The position numbers and the translations under genes were made by a program. The notes beneath the pieces are model-generated. The model had not been told where the DNA came from. It worked only from the letters and a program-made list of their open reading frames with translations, and made no database searches. 37,272 nt of DNA from a candidate division KSB1 bacterium. Lineage in GTDB: Bacteria > Zhuqueibacterota > Zhuqueibacteria > Thermofontimicrobiales > Thermofontimicrobiaceae. Positions 16,861 through 25,796 of this stretch are shown here, one piece after another (the stretch's first letter is position 1; every line of letters starts with the position of its first letter). The stretch covers positions 1-37,272 of the forward strand of contig JAPDPQ010000044.1 in NCBI GenBank assembly GCA_034506395.1, written 5' to 3'.

Positions 16861-19800
16861 AAATCACCCAATTCTCTATAAAACGAGGCGTGACGGTATT
16901 TATGATCTATCTTATCGCCGTCGGCTTCGGTTTATTTTCGTTGATTCGATTGAAAATCGATCTCTATCCGAAATTGGATTTTCCGCTACTGGCGGTCATC
17001 ACCCAATACACAGGCGTGGGGCCTTTTGATATTGAAACCGTAGTGACCCGTCCGATTGAGGAAGCGGTTGCATCGGTGCAGAATGTGAAAAAGGTGAGTT
17101 CCACTTCAGCCCAAGGGCTTTCTTTGGTGACCTTGGAATTCGATTGGGGCACAGACATGAATCAAGCGGAAATCGACGTCCGCAATAACCTTGAATTTAT
17201 AAAGGACGTGCTCCCGAGGGATATTCGATCGCCGATGGTGTTCGCGTTTGATCCATCGGCTCAGCCGATTTTGTATCTGGCGGTCGAATCCGACCTGCAT
17301 GGTCAGGCCGAGCTTCGTCGCATCTCTGAACAGGATATTGAACCTCGAATCGAGCGCATCCCAGGTGTTGCGTCAGCTTTTACCATTGGGGGGATGCGAC
17401 GAGAGATCAAGGTGTTGGCCGATCCAGTGCGGATGCGCGCCCATAACGTATCGATTCAACATATCATCGGTGCGCTTCAGGCCAATAATCTGCAGCTCCC
17501 TTCTGGCTGGATCGATGATAAGCGCCAGGAATTTACCATTCAGACAGCGGGTGAGTACTCATCGCTTGAACAGATCGAAAATACCTCTGTAGCGATGATG
17601 AATGGCACCAATATCCGGATCAAAGATGTCGCGACAGTGGTCGATGGATTCGTCGAACAACGACAGCAGGTCTGGAACAATAACAAGCCTGCCGTCATGC
17701 TCATGGTGATGAAGCAATCGGATGCCAATACGGTTTTAGTTGCCCGCGAAGTGACAAAACGGCTGGACAAAATTCAATCGGAATTGCCTCGAGGGATCAA
17801 ATTTCAGACGGTATTTGATATGTCCACATTCATCACCCGCTCCATGTCCAATCTGGGCAACACCGCATACCAAGCGATTGCGCTGACGTTTTTGGTTCTG
17901 CTGTTCTTCCTGAGAAATGTGCGAAGCTCTCTTATCGTTGCAACTTCGATCCCAATTTCAATGATCACCACCTTTGCGGTGATGGATCAAGCAGGGCTAA
18001 CGCTTAACATTATATCGATGGCGGGACTTGCGTTGGCAGTAGGAATGTTGGTGGACAACTCCATTGTGGTGCTGGAAAATATTTTTCGGCATCGAGAGGA
18101 GGGAGAGGGGCCGACAGAGGCGGCCGATAAAGGCACTTCTGAGGTCTCGATGGCAATTACCGCATCGACTCTTACCACCCTGGCAGTGTTTGTCCCAGTT
18201 CTTTTTGTGCCAGGATTAGCTGGCCAATTGTTTAAAGACATGGTGATCACCATTGTCTTTTCGCTTACAATTTCATTGGTCGTGGCATTAACCTTAATAC
18301 CGTTGCTGGCATCTCGCTTCATTATCATTAACCAACGGCTGAAACAAACCACCACTTTCTTTGGTAGGCTTGGTCAGCGAATTGGTGGTTGGATTGAGAG
18401 ATTATCTGTAATTTATGGTCGGAGTTTGGCATGGTCGATAACTCATAAAAAAATTGTTTTGATTTCGGCAGCGGTTGCATTCTTTATTTCGTTAGTAATC
18501 TTGTTCAGTCTTGGAGGTAATTTTCTCCCAAATAGTGATATGGGGTTTATGTCCATCGCGGTAGATCGCAGCCCTGGTACCAGCTTGGAATCGATGGAAG
18601 CAAGCATGCATCAGCTAAATGAGATCATCATGCAGAATGTGCCGGAGATTGAGAATATTTATACCAATTTTGGTCAGGGTGAAGGGGTAATGGCTCTGTT
18701 TTCCACCCAGGGCTCCAGCGAGGGAGATATTACGATCCGATTGAAAAGCATTAAACAACGTAAAAGAAATGTGTTTGAAATTCAGGATGATCTCAGGGAA
18801 AAATTGAAGAGTTTGCCCGATGTCCGTGCCCGATTTGCAGATCGTGGTCAGGAGGCTGTGATGGGGGGCGGCGCAGATATTCGGGTCGAAATTATCGGCC
18901 ATAATTTAGAGGTCGCCGAGGCTTTAGCCTATGACATCGAGTCTCGATTAAAGAATATTAAAGGCGTCGTCAATACCGAAACCAGCATTCGGGAGACCGT
19001 GCCAGAGTTGCGGATTAACCTCGATAGAAGCCGGGTCGCTGATTTGGGGTTGAGCACTGCTCAGATCGGACAGGTTATCAGCAGCAGTATCTTAGGAACT
19101 GTCGCGACCCGTTTTCGCGAGGGTGGCGATGAATTTGATATTCGAGTTCAATTGACCAAAGATGCTCGGACCAATAAAACCGATATCGAAAATATTTTGT
19201 TGCTAACACCCATGGGCAGGCAGATCCCATTGCGAGCCGTGGCGACGGTCGATTACTCGAAGGCCCCAAAACAAATTATCCGTGAAGATCAGGAGCGGCT
19301 GGTAACTGTTGATATCGATGTCTCTGGTCGGGATTTACGGAGCACAACCAGCGATATCCGAAAAGCGCTGAAGCAAATGCCCATCCCCAATGACTTTCGC
19401 ATCGAGATCGGTGGTGTAGCTGAGGAACAGCAGGAATCATTCATGTACCTGGGCCTGGCTTTGGTGGTCGCCATTCTTTTGACTTACATGGTGATGGCTT
19501 CTCAATTCGAATCGTTGCTCGATCCGTTCATCATTCTGTTTACGATCCCGCTTTCATTCATCGGAGTCGCGCTGGCACTGTTGGTTACCGGCACAGAGTT
19601 AACCGTAATGGCGCTGGTGGGCTTGGTAATGCTGGTGGGGATCGTCGTGAATAATGGGATCGTATTGGTTGATTATATCAATCAGCTTCGAGAGCGGGGA
19701 ATGGAGCTTTATGAGGCCATCTTTAAAGCTGGATTGGTGCGAATGCGGCCAGTACTTATGACGGCATTGACGACGATCTTCGGGATGTTCCCATTGGCAT

Positions 19801-20000
19801 TAGGCCTTGGCGAAAGTGGTGAAAACTGGGCACCGATGGCCCGTTCGGTCATCGGCGGATTGACCGTGGCCACGGTCCTCACCCTGATTGTCGTCCCAGT
19901 GATCTATGCTGTTGTCGAAATTTTAGCCGAGCGGATTCGAGCAAAACGAGAGGCCCGCATGCGTGCAAAATATGGCATTCCTGTTGCAGAACAAGCATGA
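16857..20000 (+). CDS. RND-family efflux transporter permease (AcrB-like)
   Basis: Inner-membrane proton-driven pump of 1047 residues, the normal size, with TM1 near residues 12-30, two large periplasmic loops and two blocks of transmembrane helices (about 335-545 and 860-1030). The proton-relay region in TM4 reads VGMLVDNS, so AcrB D407/D408 correspond to D400/N401; in TM10 GIVVNNG places N932 where AcrB has K940. This is a non-canonical relay found in some RND subgroups. Coupled to the adaptor gene by a 4-bp overlap. Substrate cannot be predicted. Confidence 0.96.
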   Translation: MKITQFSIKRGVTVFMIYLIAVGFGLFSLIRLKIDLYPKLDFPLLAVITQYTGVGPFDIETVVTRPIEEAVASVQNVKKVSSTSAQGLSLVTLEFDWGTDMNQAEIDVRNNLEFIKDVLPRDIRSPMVFAFDPSAQPILYLAVESDLHGQAELRRISEQDIEPRIERIPGVASAFTIGGMRREIKVLADPVRMRAHNVSIQHIIGALQANNLQLPSGWIDDKRQEFTIQTAGEYSSLEQIENTSVAMMNGTNIRIKDVATVVDGFVEQRQQVWNNNKPAVMLMVMKQSDANTVLVAREVTKRLDKIQSELPRGIKFQTVFDMSTFITRSMSNLGNTAYQAIALTFLVLLFFLRNVRSSLIVATSIPISMITTFAVMDQAGLTLNIISMAGLALAVGMLVDNSIVVLENIFRHREEGEGPTEAADKGTSEVSMAITASTLTTLAVFVPVLFVPGLAGQLFKDMVITIVFSLTISLVVALTLIPLLASRFIIINQRLKQTTTFFGRLGQRIGGWIERLSVIYGRSLAWSITHKKIVLISAAVAFFISLVILFSLGGNFLPNSDMGFMSIAVDRSPGTSLESMEASMHQLNEIIMQNVPEIENIYTNFGQGEGVMALFSTQGSSEGDITIRLKSIKQRKRNVFEIQDDLREKLKSLPDVRARFADRGQEAVMGGGADIRVEIIGHNLEVAEALAYDIESRLKNIKGVVNTETSIRETVPELRINLDRSRVADLGLSTAQIGQVISSSILGTVATRFREGGDEFDIRVQLTKDARTNKTDIENILLLTPMGRQIPLRAVATVDYSKAPKQIIREDQERLVTVDIDVSGRDLRSTTSDIRKALKQMPIPNDFRIEIGGVAEEQQESFMYLGLALVVAILLTYMVMASQFESLLDPFIILFTIPLSFIGVALALLVTGTELTVMALVGLVMLVGIVVNNGIVLVDYINQLRERGMELYEAIFKAGLVRMRPVLMTALTTIFGMFPLALGLGESGENWAPMARSVIGGLTVATVLTLIVVPVIYAVVEILAERIRAKREARMRAKYGIPVAEQA

Positions 20001-20479
20001 ACGAAGTGACCATTCTCAGCGACGCAATTGGTGCGATCCTTCAACCTCACCAATATTTTGGATGAATTGGCAATGGCAGTCTTACCCCATAAAGAGTGAT
20101 CCCTATAAATCGGAGAGGATGGCAAGCAACCTTATTGCAGAAAGCGATCCCACTGCAATCAGATTGATGATTGCGGTGGGATTTTGCTTATTCGTGAACT
20201 TGGTGAGGATGAATGGTACGCGCGAATCCCAGCAGAGGCTTTTGTCGATGGAGATGATGGCCCTTTTTTGAGTTGCAAGCCAAGCATGATATTGGAAATC
20301 GGCCGATTTTCAAGATGAAACTGATTTAGAACTCAGCCGTTCAATAAGAATATTTTTATAAACTCTCAGATTAACTTGAGTGAAATTTTCAATATGAACA
20401 TTTTTCAAATAAAGATGCTTCAATATCGCAAATAATGAACAATCGTGCTCATTCAGAAAACAAATTGGAGGGATGATAA
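20001..20479. other. Intergenic region after the efflux operon
   Basis: No supported gene in about 480 bp. It contains a strong terminator hairpin (20147-20182). The remainder up to the GGAGGG ribosome binding site of the phosphoesterase is A/T-rich and shows no clear promoter or repeat. Confidence 0.6.
20147..20191 (+). terminator. Intrinsic terminator of the RND efflux operon
   Basis: A 15-bp stem pairs 20147-20161 (ATCCCACTGCAATCA) with 20168-20182 (TGATTGCGGTGGGAT), with one G-T wobble and a 6-nt loop, followed by TTTGCTTATT. It lies about 150 bp after the pump gene stop. Confidence 0.65.
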
Positions 20480-20980
20480 ATGGGACAAATCGAACGTGTT
20501 GGAATTTTATCGGACAGCCATGATAATTTGCCAGCAATTCGAGCGGCGGTGCGATTGTTTAACGATCGGAAAGTCGATTTGGTGATCCATGCGGGTGATT
20601 TAGTAGCTCCATTTACCGCAAAAGAGATGAAGCAACTGAATTGTCCCTTTAAAATAATCTTGGGGAATAATGATGGGGAGATCTTAGGGCTCTATCGCGT
20701 TTACGATGGCAAGGTTTATCAGCCTCCTTATCAATTTAAAGTCAATGAGAAAAGCGTATTAGTCCTTCATGATCCGATTTTGTTATCAGCTCTAAAAGAG
20801 ACGGCAAAATTTGACCTCATCATTTATGGCCACGACCACACTGCTTCGATTACCCAAATGCCAAGCGGCACCATTGTGGTGAATCCTGGAGAATGTGGTG
20901 GTTGGTTGACTGGAAAGCATACCGTAGCAATTTGGGATGTCGTTACGCATCAGGTCGAACTAATCCAACTAACATTATGA
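20480..20980 (+). CDS. YfcE/MJ0936-type metallophosphoesterase
   Basis: A 166-residue calcineurin-like phosphodiesterase. The metal ligands are all visible: D12 and H14 (LSDSHDN), D40 (HAGDLV), N64 (GNNDG), H98 and the pair H118/H120 (YGHDHT). Family members hydrolyse phosphodiesters such as bis-p-nitrophenyl phosphate in vitro; the natural substrate is mostly unknown. The ATG has GGAGGG about 8 nt upstream. It stands alone between the efflux operon and the heptose kinase. Confidence 0.94.
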   Translation: MGQIERVGILSDSHDNLPAIRAAVRLFNDRKVDLVIHAGDLVAPFTAKEMKQLNCPFKIILGNNDGEILGLYRVYDGKVYQPPYQFKVNEKSVLVLHDPILLSALKETAKFDLIIYGHDHTASITQMPSGTIVVNPGECGGWLTGKHTVAIWDVVTHQVELIQLTL

Positions 20981-21114
20981 TTGTTGCTATATGTTAGTGA
21001 TATCTTCAATGGCCAGCAAGCTGGATATTGCCCTAGTTACTTGCAACATTCACGATCCATTTCAAAATGAAAAAATATCTTTTAATGATTACTTGATTCG
21101 TCGTGAAAAAATTA

Positions 21115-21142
21115 TTGACAATTAATTTTAAAGTTATATATT
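21115..21142 (+). promoter_or_regulatory. Predicted promoter of the heptose kinase gene
   Basis: -35 TTGACA (21115-21120), 16-bp spacer, -10 TATATT (21137-21142). Transcription would start about 12-14 nt before the ATG at 21162, giving a very short leader. Confidence 0.6.
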
Positions 21143-21161
21143 CACCTATGGCGGAAACGCA

Positions 21162-22154
21162 ATGATCAAAATATCAGTTGATCGATTGGAATGGTTTTTT
21201 GAGCAATTTAAAGAAAAAAAGATTCTGGTAATTGGCGATTTAATGTTGGATCGCTATGTTTGGGGGGTGGTAAATCGAATTTCGCCAGAAGCACCTGTTC
21301 CAGTCGTCGAGGTGACCAATGAGTTCATTCGTCTGGGAGGTGCGGCCAATGTCGCTAATAATCTTGCTTCCCTGGGCGCTTCTCCAATTCCCATCGGAGT
21401 GGTTGGCAATGATGTGGAAGGACAGCAGCTAATCGAACTGATGAGAACACTCAAGTTTGCAACGGATTGGATAGCGATCGATGATTCTCGCCCCACGGTC
21501 GTAAAGACACGAATCATAGCCAACGACCAACATGTGGTCCGAGCGGATCGTGAAAGCCGGATATCGATTAATTCTTCCATAATGAACAAGATTCTGCATG
21601 CAATCAATTGCAATATTCAAGATGTGGATGCCATTATTCTTGAAGATTATAACAAAGGTTTGTTGAGCAAGGAACTCATTGGCGAAATAATTGCAATAGC
21701 CAAGCAGCATCAGAAAATTATCACTGTTGATCCGAAATTCGACAATTTTTTTGAGTATAAAAATGTAACGCTATTCAAACCCAATCGAAAGGAAGCAGAG
21801 GCGGCGTTGGGTATCAAGATTGGCTCAATTGATCAGGTGGAGCAAGCGTGTCGCCTCATGATGGATCGCTTGGCCTGTGAAGTTGTCTTAATGACTCTTG
21901 GCGATCAAGGAATGTGCTTATTGACCTCGAGAGGAGAATTTAACCAAATTCCAACCAAAGCTCGAAAAGTTCATGATGTATCTGGTGCAGGCGATACCGT
22001 AATTGGGACGCTAACCCTGGTGCTGGCTTCTGGCGGTGAATTGAAAGAAGCAGTGACATTGGCGAACCATGCTGCTGGAGTGGTTTGCGGTGAGGTGGGC
22101 GTTGTGCCTATTGAACCAGAAAAGCTAAGAGAATCGCTGGCTGAGAGCACATAG
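21162..22154 (+). CDS. hldA: D-glycero-beta-D-manno-heptose-7-phosphate kinase (PfkB family)
   Basis: Phosphorylates heptose 7-phosphate to the 1,7-bisphosphate in the ADP-heptose pathway for the lipopolysaccharide inner core. It has 330 residues, the length of a stand-alone kinase domain rather than the bifunctional HldE. Substrate-site stretch GDLMLDRYVWG at 25-35, ISPEAPVPVVEV at 40-51, the LGGAANVANNLASLGA region at 58-73, and the PfkB anion-hole/catalytic motif GAGDT at 275-279 (D278 base). SPEAPVPV is characteristic of the RfaE1/HldA branch. No nucleotidyltransferase domain or GmhA/GmhB gene is nearby. Confidence 0.92.
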   Translation: MIKISVDRLEWFFEQFKEKKILVIGDLMLDRYVWGVVNRISPEAPVPVVEVTNEFIRLGGAANVANNLASLGASPIPIGVVGNDVEGQQLIELMRTLKFATDWIAIDDSRPTVVKTRIIANDQHVVRADRESRISINSSIMNKILHAINCNIQDVDAIILEDYNKGLLSKELIGEIIAIAKQHQKIITVDPKFDNFFEYKNVTLFKPNRKEAEAALGIKIGSIDQVEQACRLMMDRLACEVVLMTLGDQGMCLLTSRGEFNQIPTKARKVHDVSGAGDTVIGTLTLVLASGGELKEAVTLANHAAGVVCGEVGVVPIEPEKLRESLAEST

Positions 22155-22222
22155 AACCCAGTGAACCATCTTGTGATGATCTTTATTTTGTTCATTAGTG
22201 AAAAATTGAAAGGCATACTCAA

Positions 22223-25200
22223 TTGCAAAGTTATCGGCACATGATTTTGGCGATCGTTCTGTCGACGGTCCCCACTTCTTGGTGCCAGAGCGAATCGTAT
22301 TGGCAGCAGTTCGTCCACTATCGGATCCGCGCGAGTCTCGATTGCAACACCCACAGCATTCACGCCATTGAGGAATTGGAATATCATAACCTGTCCCCGG
22401 ATACGCTTACCGAATTATTTTTTCATCTCTATCCCAATGCCTTTCAAAAAAACTCCATTATGGACCGCGAGGCCCGTGCTGCTTCGGTCAATATCATCCA
22501 AACGGATGCGAATCTAGGGTGGATCAAGGTTGATTCCATCGAGGTTCGTGATCTTAGTTCCAACCAAAAAATTTCCTTTGATGATAAGATCGATGATACT
22601 ATTCTTAAGATAAATTTGAACGCAAAGCTATTGCCAGGTGAGCGATTGTTAATTCGAATGAAGTTCGTGACAAAGATCCGGCAATTCCTCCCCGCTGGGG
22701 GCAAAGGGGGTTATCGAGGCAATCATTATGAAGTTAGCCAATGGTATCCGAAAATCTGCGTCTATGATAAAAATGGATGGAATGCGACTCCGTACCACTG
22801 GTTGGGTGAATTTTATGGCGAGTTTGGGACTTTTGATGTCCAGCTTGATCTGCCCGCTTCATATATTGTCGGTGCTACGGGAGAAGTGGTGTATGGAGAT
22901 CCTGGATGGCGTAAAGCCGCGATTGATTCGACTGGGAATGCGGTCTCACAAATTACCAAGATATCTTTGACCAAGGCAGTGATCAATGAAGCGGCTCCGC
23001 GACGGGTAGTGTCATTTCATGCTGAGAATGTCCACGATTTCGTATGGATCGCAAGCCCCGACTACTTATATCAGGCGGGAAAATGGAATGATGTCCCGAT
23101 ACATATTTTGTTTCAGAAAAGTTCTAAGCAGGTTTGGTACAATACTGCGCTAACTCGGGCACAGCAAGCCTTAACTTGGCTGAACGATACGATCGGAAAA
23201 TATCCCTATCCTCAATTGACGCTTGTTGAGGGAGTTCTGTTTGGTGGCATGGAATATCCGATGGTTGCTGTGCTGGGCGATGTTGATTTAACCTTAATTT
23301 TGCATGAAATTTGTCATAATTATTTCTATGGGGCGTTGGCTAATAATGAAGCGAAAGAGGGTTGGCTGGATGAGGGACTGGTCACTTTTCTCAGTGATCG
23401 ACTGGTTCGTGAAAATGCCCCTAGGTACATGGCCAAGACAACGCCTTCTATTCCTATTCGTGCCGCATTCATTCGCAACCAGTTCGGTCAAGTTTCCCTC
23501 GACGATATTAAATTGAACTCGATCTATTATTACCTTTACAGCGGGCATCAACAGCCGCTATCTACCCCCCCTTGGAAACTTGGAAATCTTTTTCTTTATA
23601 GCTATAACATCTACGCAAAACCCGCCAGGATCTTCGCAATGCTGGAGTATCTATTGGGCAGGGATGGTTTTGACCGCATGCTAAAACAGTACTATCAACA
23701 ATGGAAGTTTAAACATGTTGATCGTTTTGCTTTGCAGAAAGTCTGCGAACAGATAAGTGGCCAAGACTTAAGCTGGTTCTTCCATCAATGGATCGATCAA
23801 ACGAAGCGAATCGATTACGCGATTACCGAGGTGACAACAGCTAAATCGGGCGATGGGAGCTGGCGGACAGAGTTCTTGATTAAGCGACTTGGCTCAGGCA
23901 ACATGCCGATCGAACTAATGGTTGTGACTGAGTTAGGGGATACGCTGCGCCAACGCTGGCAGAATGAGCAGCAAAACAGCACGATTTTCTTCAATACCCA
24001 TTCAAAAATTACAGACTTCCAATTGGACCCTGGCGACGTTATTCTGGATCAAAATCGTTTGAATAATGGCCGATTCACGATCAAACATTATCTTTATCCC
24101 GATTTTCCCAGCATGTATTACCTTCCCAGAGATGCGTATTCTGCGTTTTGGTGGCCCCAGCTATGGTATAATAATATCGATGGAGCAAAAATTGGCGTGA
24201 AATTGTATGGTGGCTATCTGAATCGATATTATGTTGTCAGAAGCCGCTTGTGGTATGGCGTTCGCTCCAAACAAGTTGATTTCGAAATCGGGTATACGAT
24301 GCCCTGGGAATGGATCAATGAGAATTGGTGGCGCCACGTTTATCTCATCAGAGCCGAAGGTCGGGCTCAACTGTCTCTAAGCGCCAATTATGTGAAGAGC
24401 CGTGAAATCGCTGGGCTGGAGAACCTCAATATTAAGTTCGGCTTTGCGCACCAGCATGTTTTCGACGAGCGATACACGGATCGGATTGTTCTCTGGGATG
24501 ACCAAACGATTCATGTACCCGAGTGGGATATGGGATCGATCAACAAATTTTTCTTCTCATACAGCAATTCCACCAACCCAAAAAACTTTCCCCAATATCA
24601 ATATTCAGTTCGCGCACAAATTTCAGATCAATTATGGGGCAGCGATTTCAATTATTATCGTTTAGCGTTTGAGCATCAGGTGGTCATGGGGAGCATCAGA
24701 AGTAATAGGAAGTTGAATGTAAGAAATTTTTTGGGCTTTGCCATATCATCACAGCATCGGGTTCCGCTTCAGGAACAGTTCGGCATTGCTGAAGCCAATG
24801 CAAGCCAACGTTTCGAACATTATTACTTGAGCTCCCCCGGTTCGAAGCCTTATTGGATGGCCTTATACCTCCCTGGGGATGGAAATCTGAGGGGTTATTT
24901 CAATAAGCTCATTGCAGGTAACCAGTCGCTTACTTCTGAGCGAATTGCAGCGGTGAATTTTGAACTGATTCAGCGGAATTTTCAACAACTGTTCCCCCAC
25001 CAAATTAAAACGCTTGTTCAGGGCATTGATCTTTGTCTGTTTTTTGATGTCGGTAGGATCTGGGACGTGAGGCTGGAGCATGATTTTTTAATGGATGCCG
25101 GGATAGGTTGGCGCTTTTATCAAATGATTTTTGGAAAACAGCGGACTCTCCGCTTGGAGCTGCCCCTGTGGCTGAGTCGCCCCCGCATCGACCGCTTTCA

Positions 25201-25249
25201 TCCACCTGAATCCCGCTGGAAATTCCGTTGGATAATCAGTTTTGAATAA
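22223..25249 (+). CDS. M1-family metallopeptidase with C-terminal outer-membrane-barrel-like region
   Basis: A 1008-residue exported zinc peptidase. The start is probably TTG at 22223, with AAGG 10 nt upstream; the next ATG (22241) is too far from it. A signal peptide covers about residues 6-21. The M1 signature is complete: GGMEYP at 341-346 and HEICH at 361-365 followed after 18 residues by E384 (WLDEG). The peptidase and its helical domain end near residue 530. From about 640 the sequence turns into alternating, aromatic-rich strands with GDGNLRGYF and a final strand ending WIISFE, resembling an Omp85/surface-antigen barrel. That second assignment is inference. It would place the peptidase at the outer membrane. 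Confidence 0.88.
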   Translation: MQSYRHMILAIVLSTVPTSWCQSESYWQQFVHYRIRASLDCNTHSIHAIEELEYHNLSPDTLTELFFHLYPNAFQKNSIMDREARAASVNIIQTDANLGWIKVDSIEVRDLSSNQKISFDDKIDDTILKINLNAKLLPGERLLIRMKFVTKIRQFLPAGGKGGYRGNHYEVSQWYPKICVYDKNGWNATPYHWLGEFYGEFGTFDVQLDLPASYIVGATGEVVYGDPGWRKAAIDSTGNAVSQITKISLTKAVINEAAPRRVVSFHAENVHDFVWIASPDYLYQAGKWNDVPIHILFQKSSKQVWYNTALTRAQQALTWLNDTIGKYPYPQLTLVEGVLFGGMEYPMVAVLGDVDLTLILHEICHNYFYGALANNEAKEGWLDEGLVTFLSDRLVRENAPRYMAKTTPSIPIRAAFIRNQFGQVSLDDIKLNSIYYYLYSGHQQPLSTPPWKLGNLFLYSYNIYAKPARIFAMLEYLLGRDGFDRMLKQYYQQWKFKHVDRFALQKVCEQISGQDLSWFFHQWIDQTKRIDYAITEVTTAKSGDGSWRTEFLIKRLGSGNMPIELMVVTELGDTLRQRWQNEQQNSTIFFNTHSKITDFQLDPGDVILDQNRLNNGRFTIKHYLYPDFPSMYYLPRDAYSAFWWPQLWYNNIDGAKIGVKLYGGYLNRYYVVRSRLWYGVRSKQVDFEIGYTMPWEWINENWWRHVYLIRAEGRAQLSLSANYVKSREIAGLENLNIKFGFAHQHVFDERYTDRIVLWDDQTIHVPEWDMGSINKFFFSYSNSTNPKNFPQYQYSVRAQISDQLWGSDFNYYRLAFEHQVVMGSIRSNRKLNVRNFLGFAISSQHRVPLQEQFGIAEANASQRFEHYYLSSPGSKPYWMALYLPGDGNLRGYFNKLIAGNQSLTSERIAAVNFELIQRNFQQLFPHQIKTLVQGIDLCLFFDVGRIWDVRLEHDFLMDAGIGWRFYQMIFGKQRTLRLELPLWLSRPRIDRFHPPESRWKFRWIISFE

Positions 25250-25460
25250 GAGAATTCCAGCCTCCCATGCCCGATCCACCGATGCAATGTTTCATCGGAT
25301 CTGCATTAGCAAATTTATCGGATGTTAGAAGCATTCAAGGTGGGAGGATTAAACCAAAATTGCTGTCTCCATTGTGACCACGTTCATGAAACAATCCAGC
25401 GACAGATGTATGCTGAAGCCCTGGGCAGCAAAATTTATTAGTCCATCTCTTGTAATGATT

Positions 25461-25793
25461 TTAGTCTCCTTTGGTAATTATGTCATGGGGTTCGACCAAC
25501 AAGACAATGGTCTCATCGTCCGCTTCGGATTGGTGAGGTGTATCTCGTTTTACCAAAAATGCCTCCCCTGGCTTGATGGTCACCTGGTGATTTGTGAGAT
25601 TGATTTTCAAAAGGCCTTTCAGTACAATAAACAGCTCATCCTGCCGAGAATGCCGATGCCAATGATATTTTCCTTTGATCTTTACCAACCGCACGATCGA
25701 ATCGTTCACTCGGAACAGATCCAACGGGACCCAGTAATTGTCAATCATCTTTGCCATTTCGTCAAGTGAGACTTTTTCTGCGCGGTTATTCAT
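25461..25793 (-). CDS. Cupin-domain protein
   Basis: A 110-residue single-domain cupin. Motif 1 reads GKYHWHRHSRQDELFIVLKG with candidate metal ligands H44, H46 and E53 and an additional H48; motif 2 has PGEAFLVKRDTPHQS with H87. It is a small beta-barrel protein, probably metal-binding; the function of such short cupins cannot be told from sequence. It starts 3 bp after the ATPase stop, so the two form an operon. Confidence 0.9.
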   Translation of the reverse strand: MNNRAEKVSLDEMAKMIDNYWVPLDLFRVNDSIVRLVKIKGKYHWHRHSRQDELFIVLKGLLKINLTNHQVTIKPGEAFLVKRDTPHQSEADDETIVLLVEPHDIITKGD

Positions 25794-25796
25794 TTG

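Noticed and set aside
19963..20271. Possible small gene after the RND pump
   Set aside because: It starts inside the pump gene and runs through the terminator hairpin; composition is not protein-like.
25260..25350. Bulged hairpin between the M1 gene and the cupin gene as a terminator
   Set aside because: The CCGATG/CATCGG stem is only 6 bp, has no T-run on either strand, and was not strong enough to annotate.
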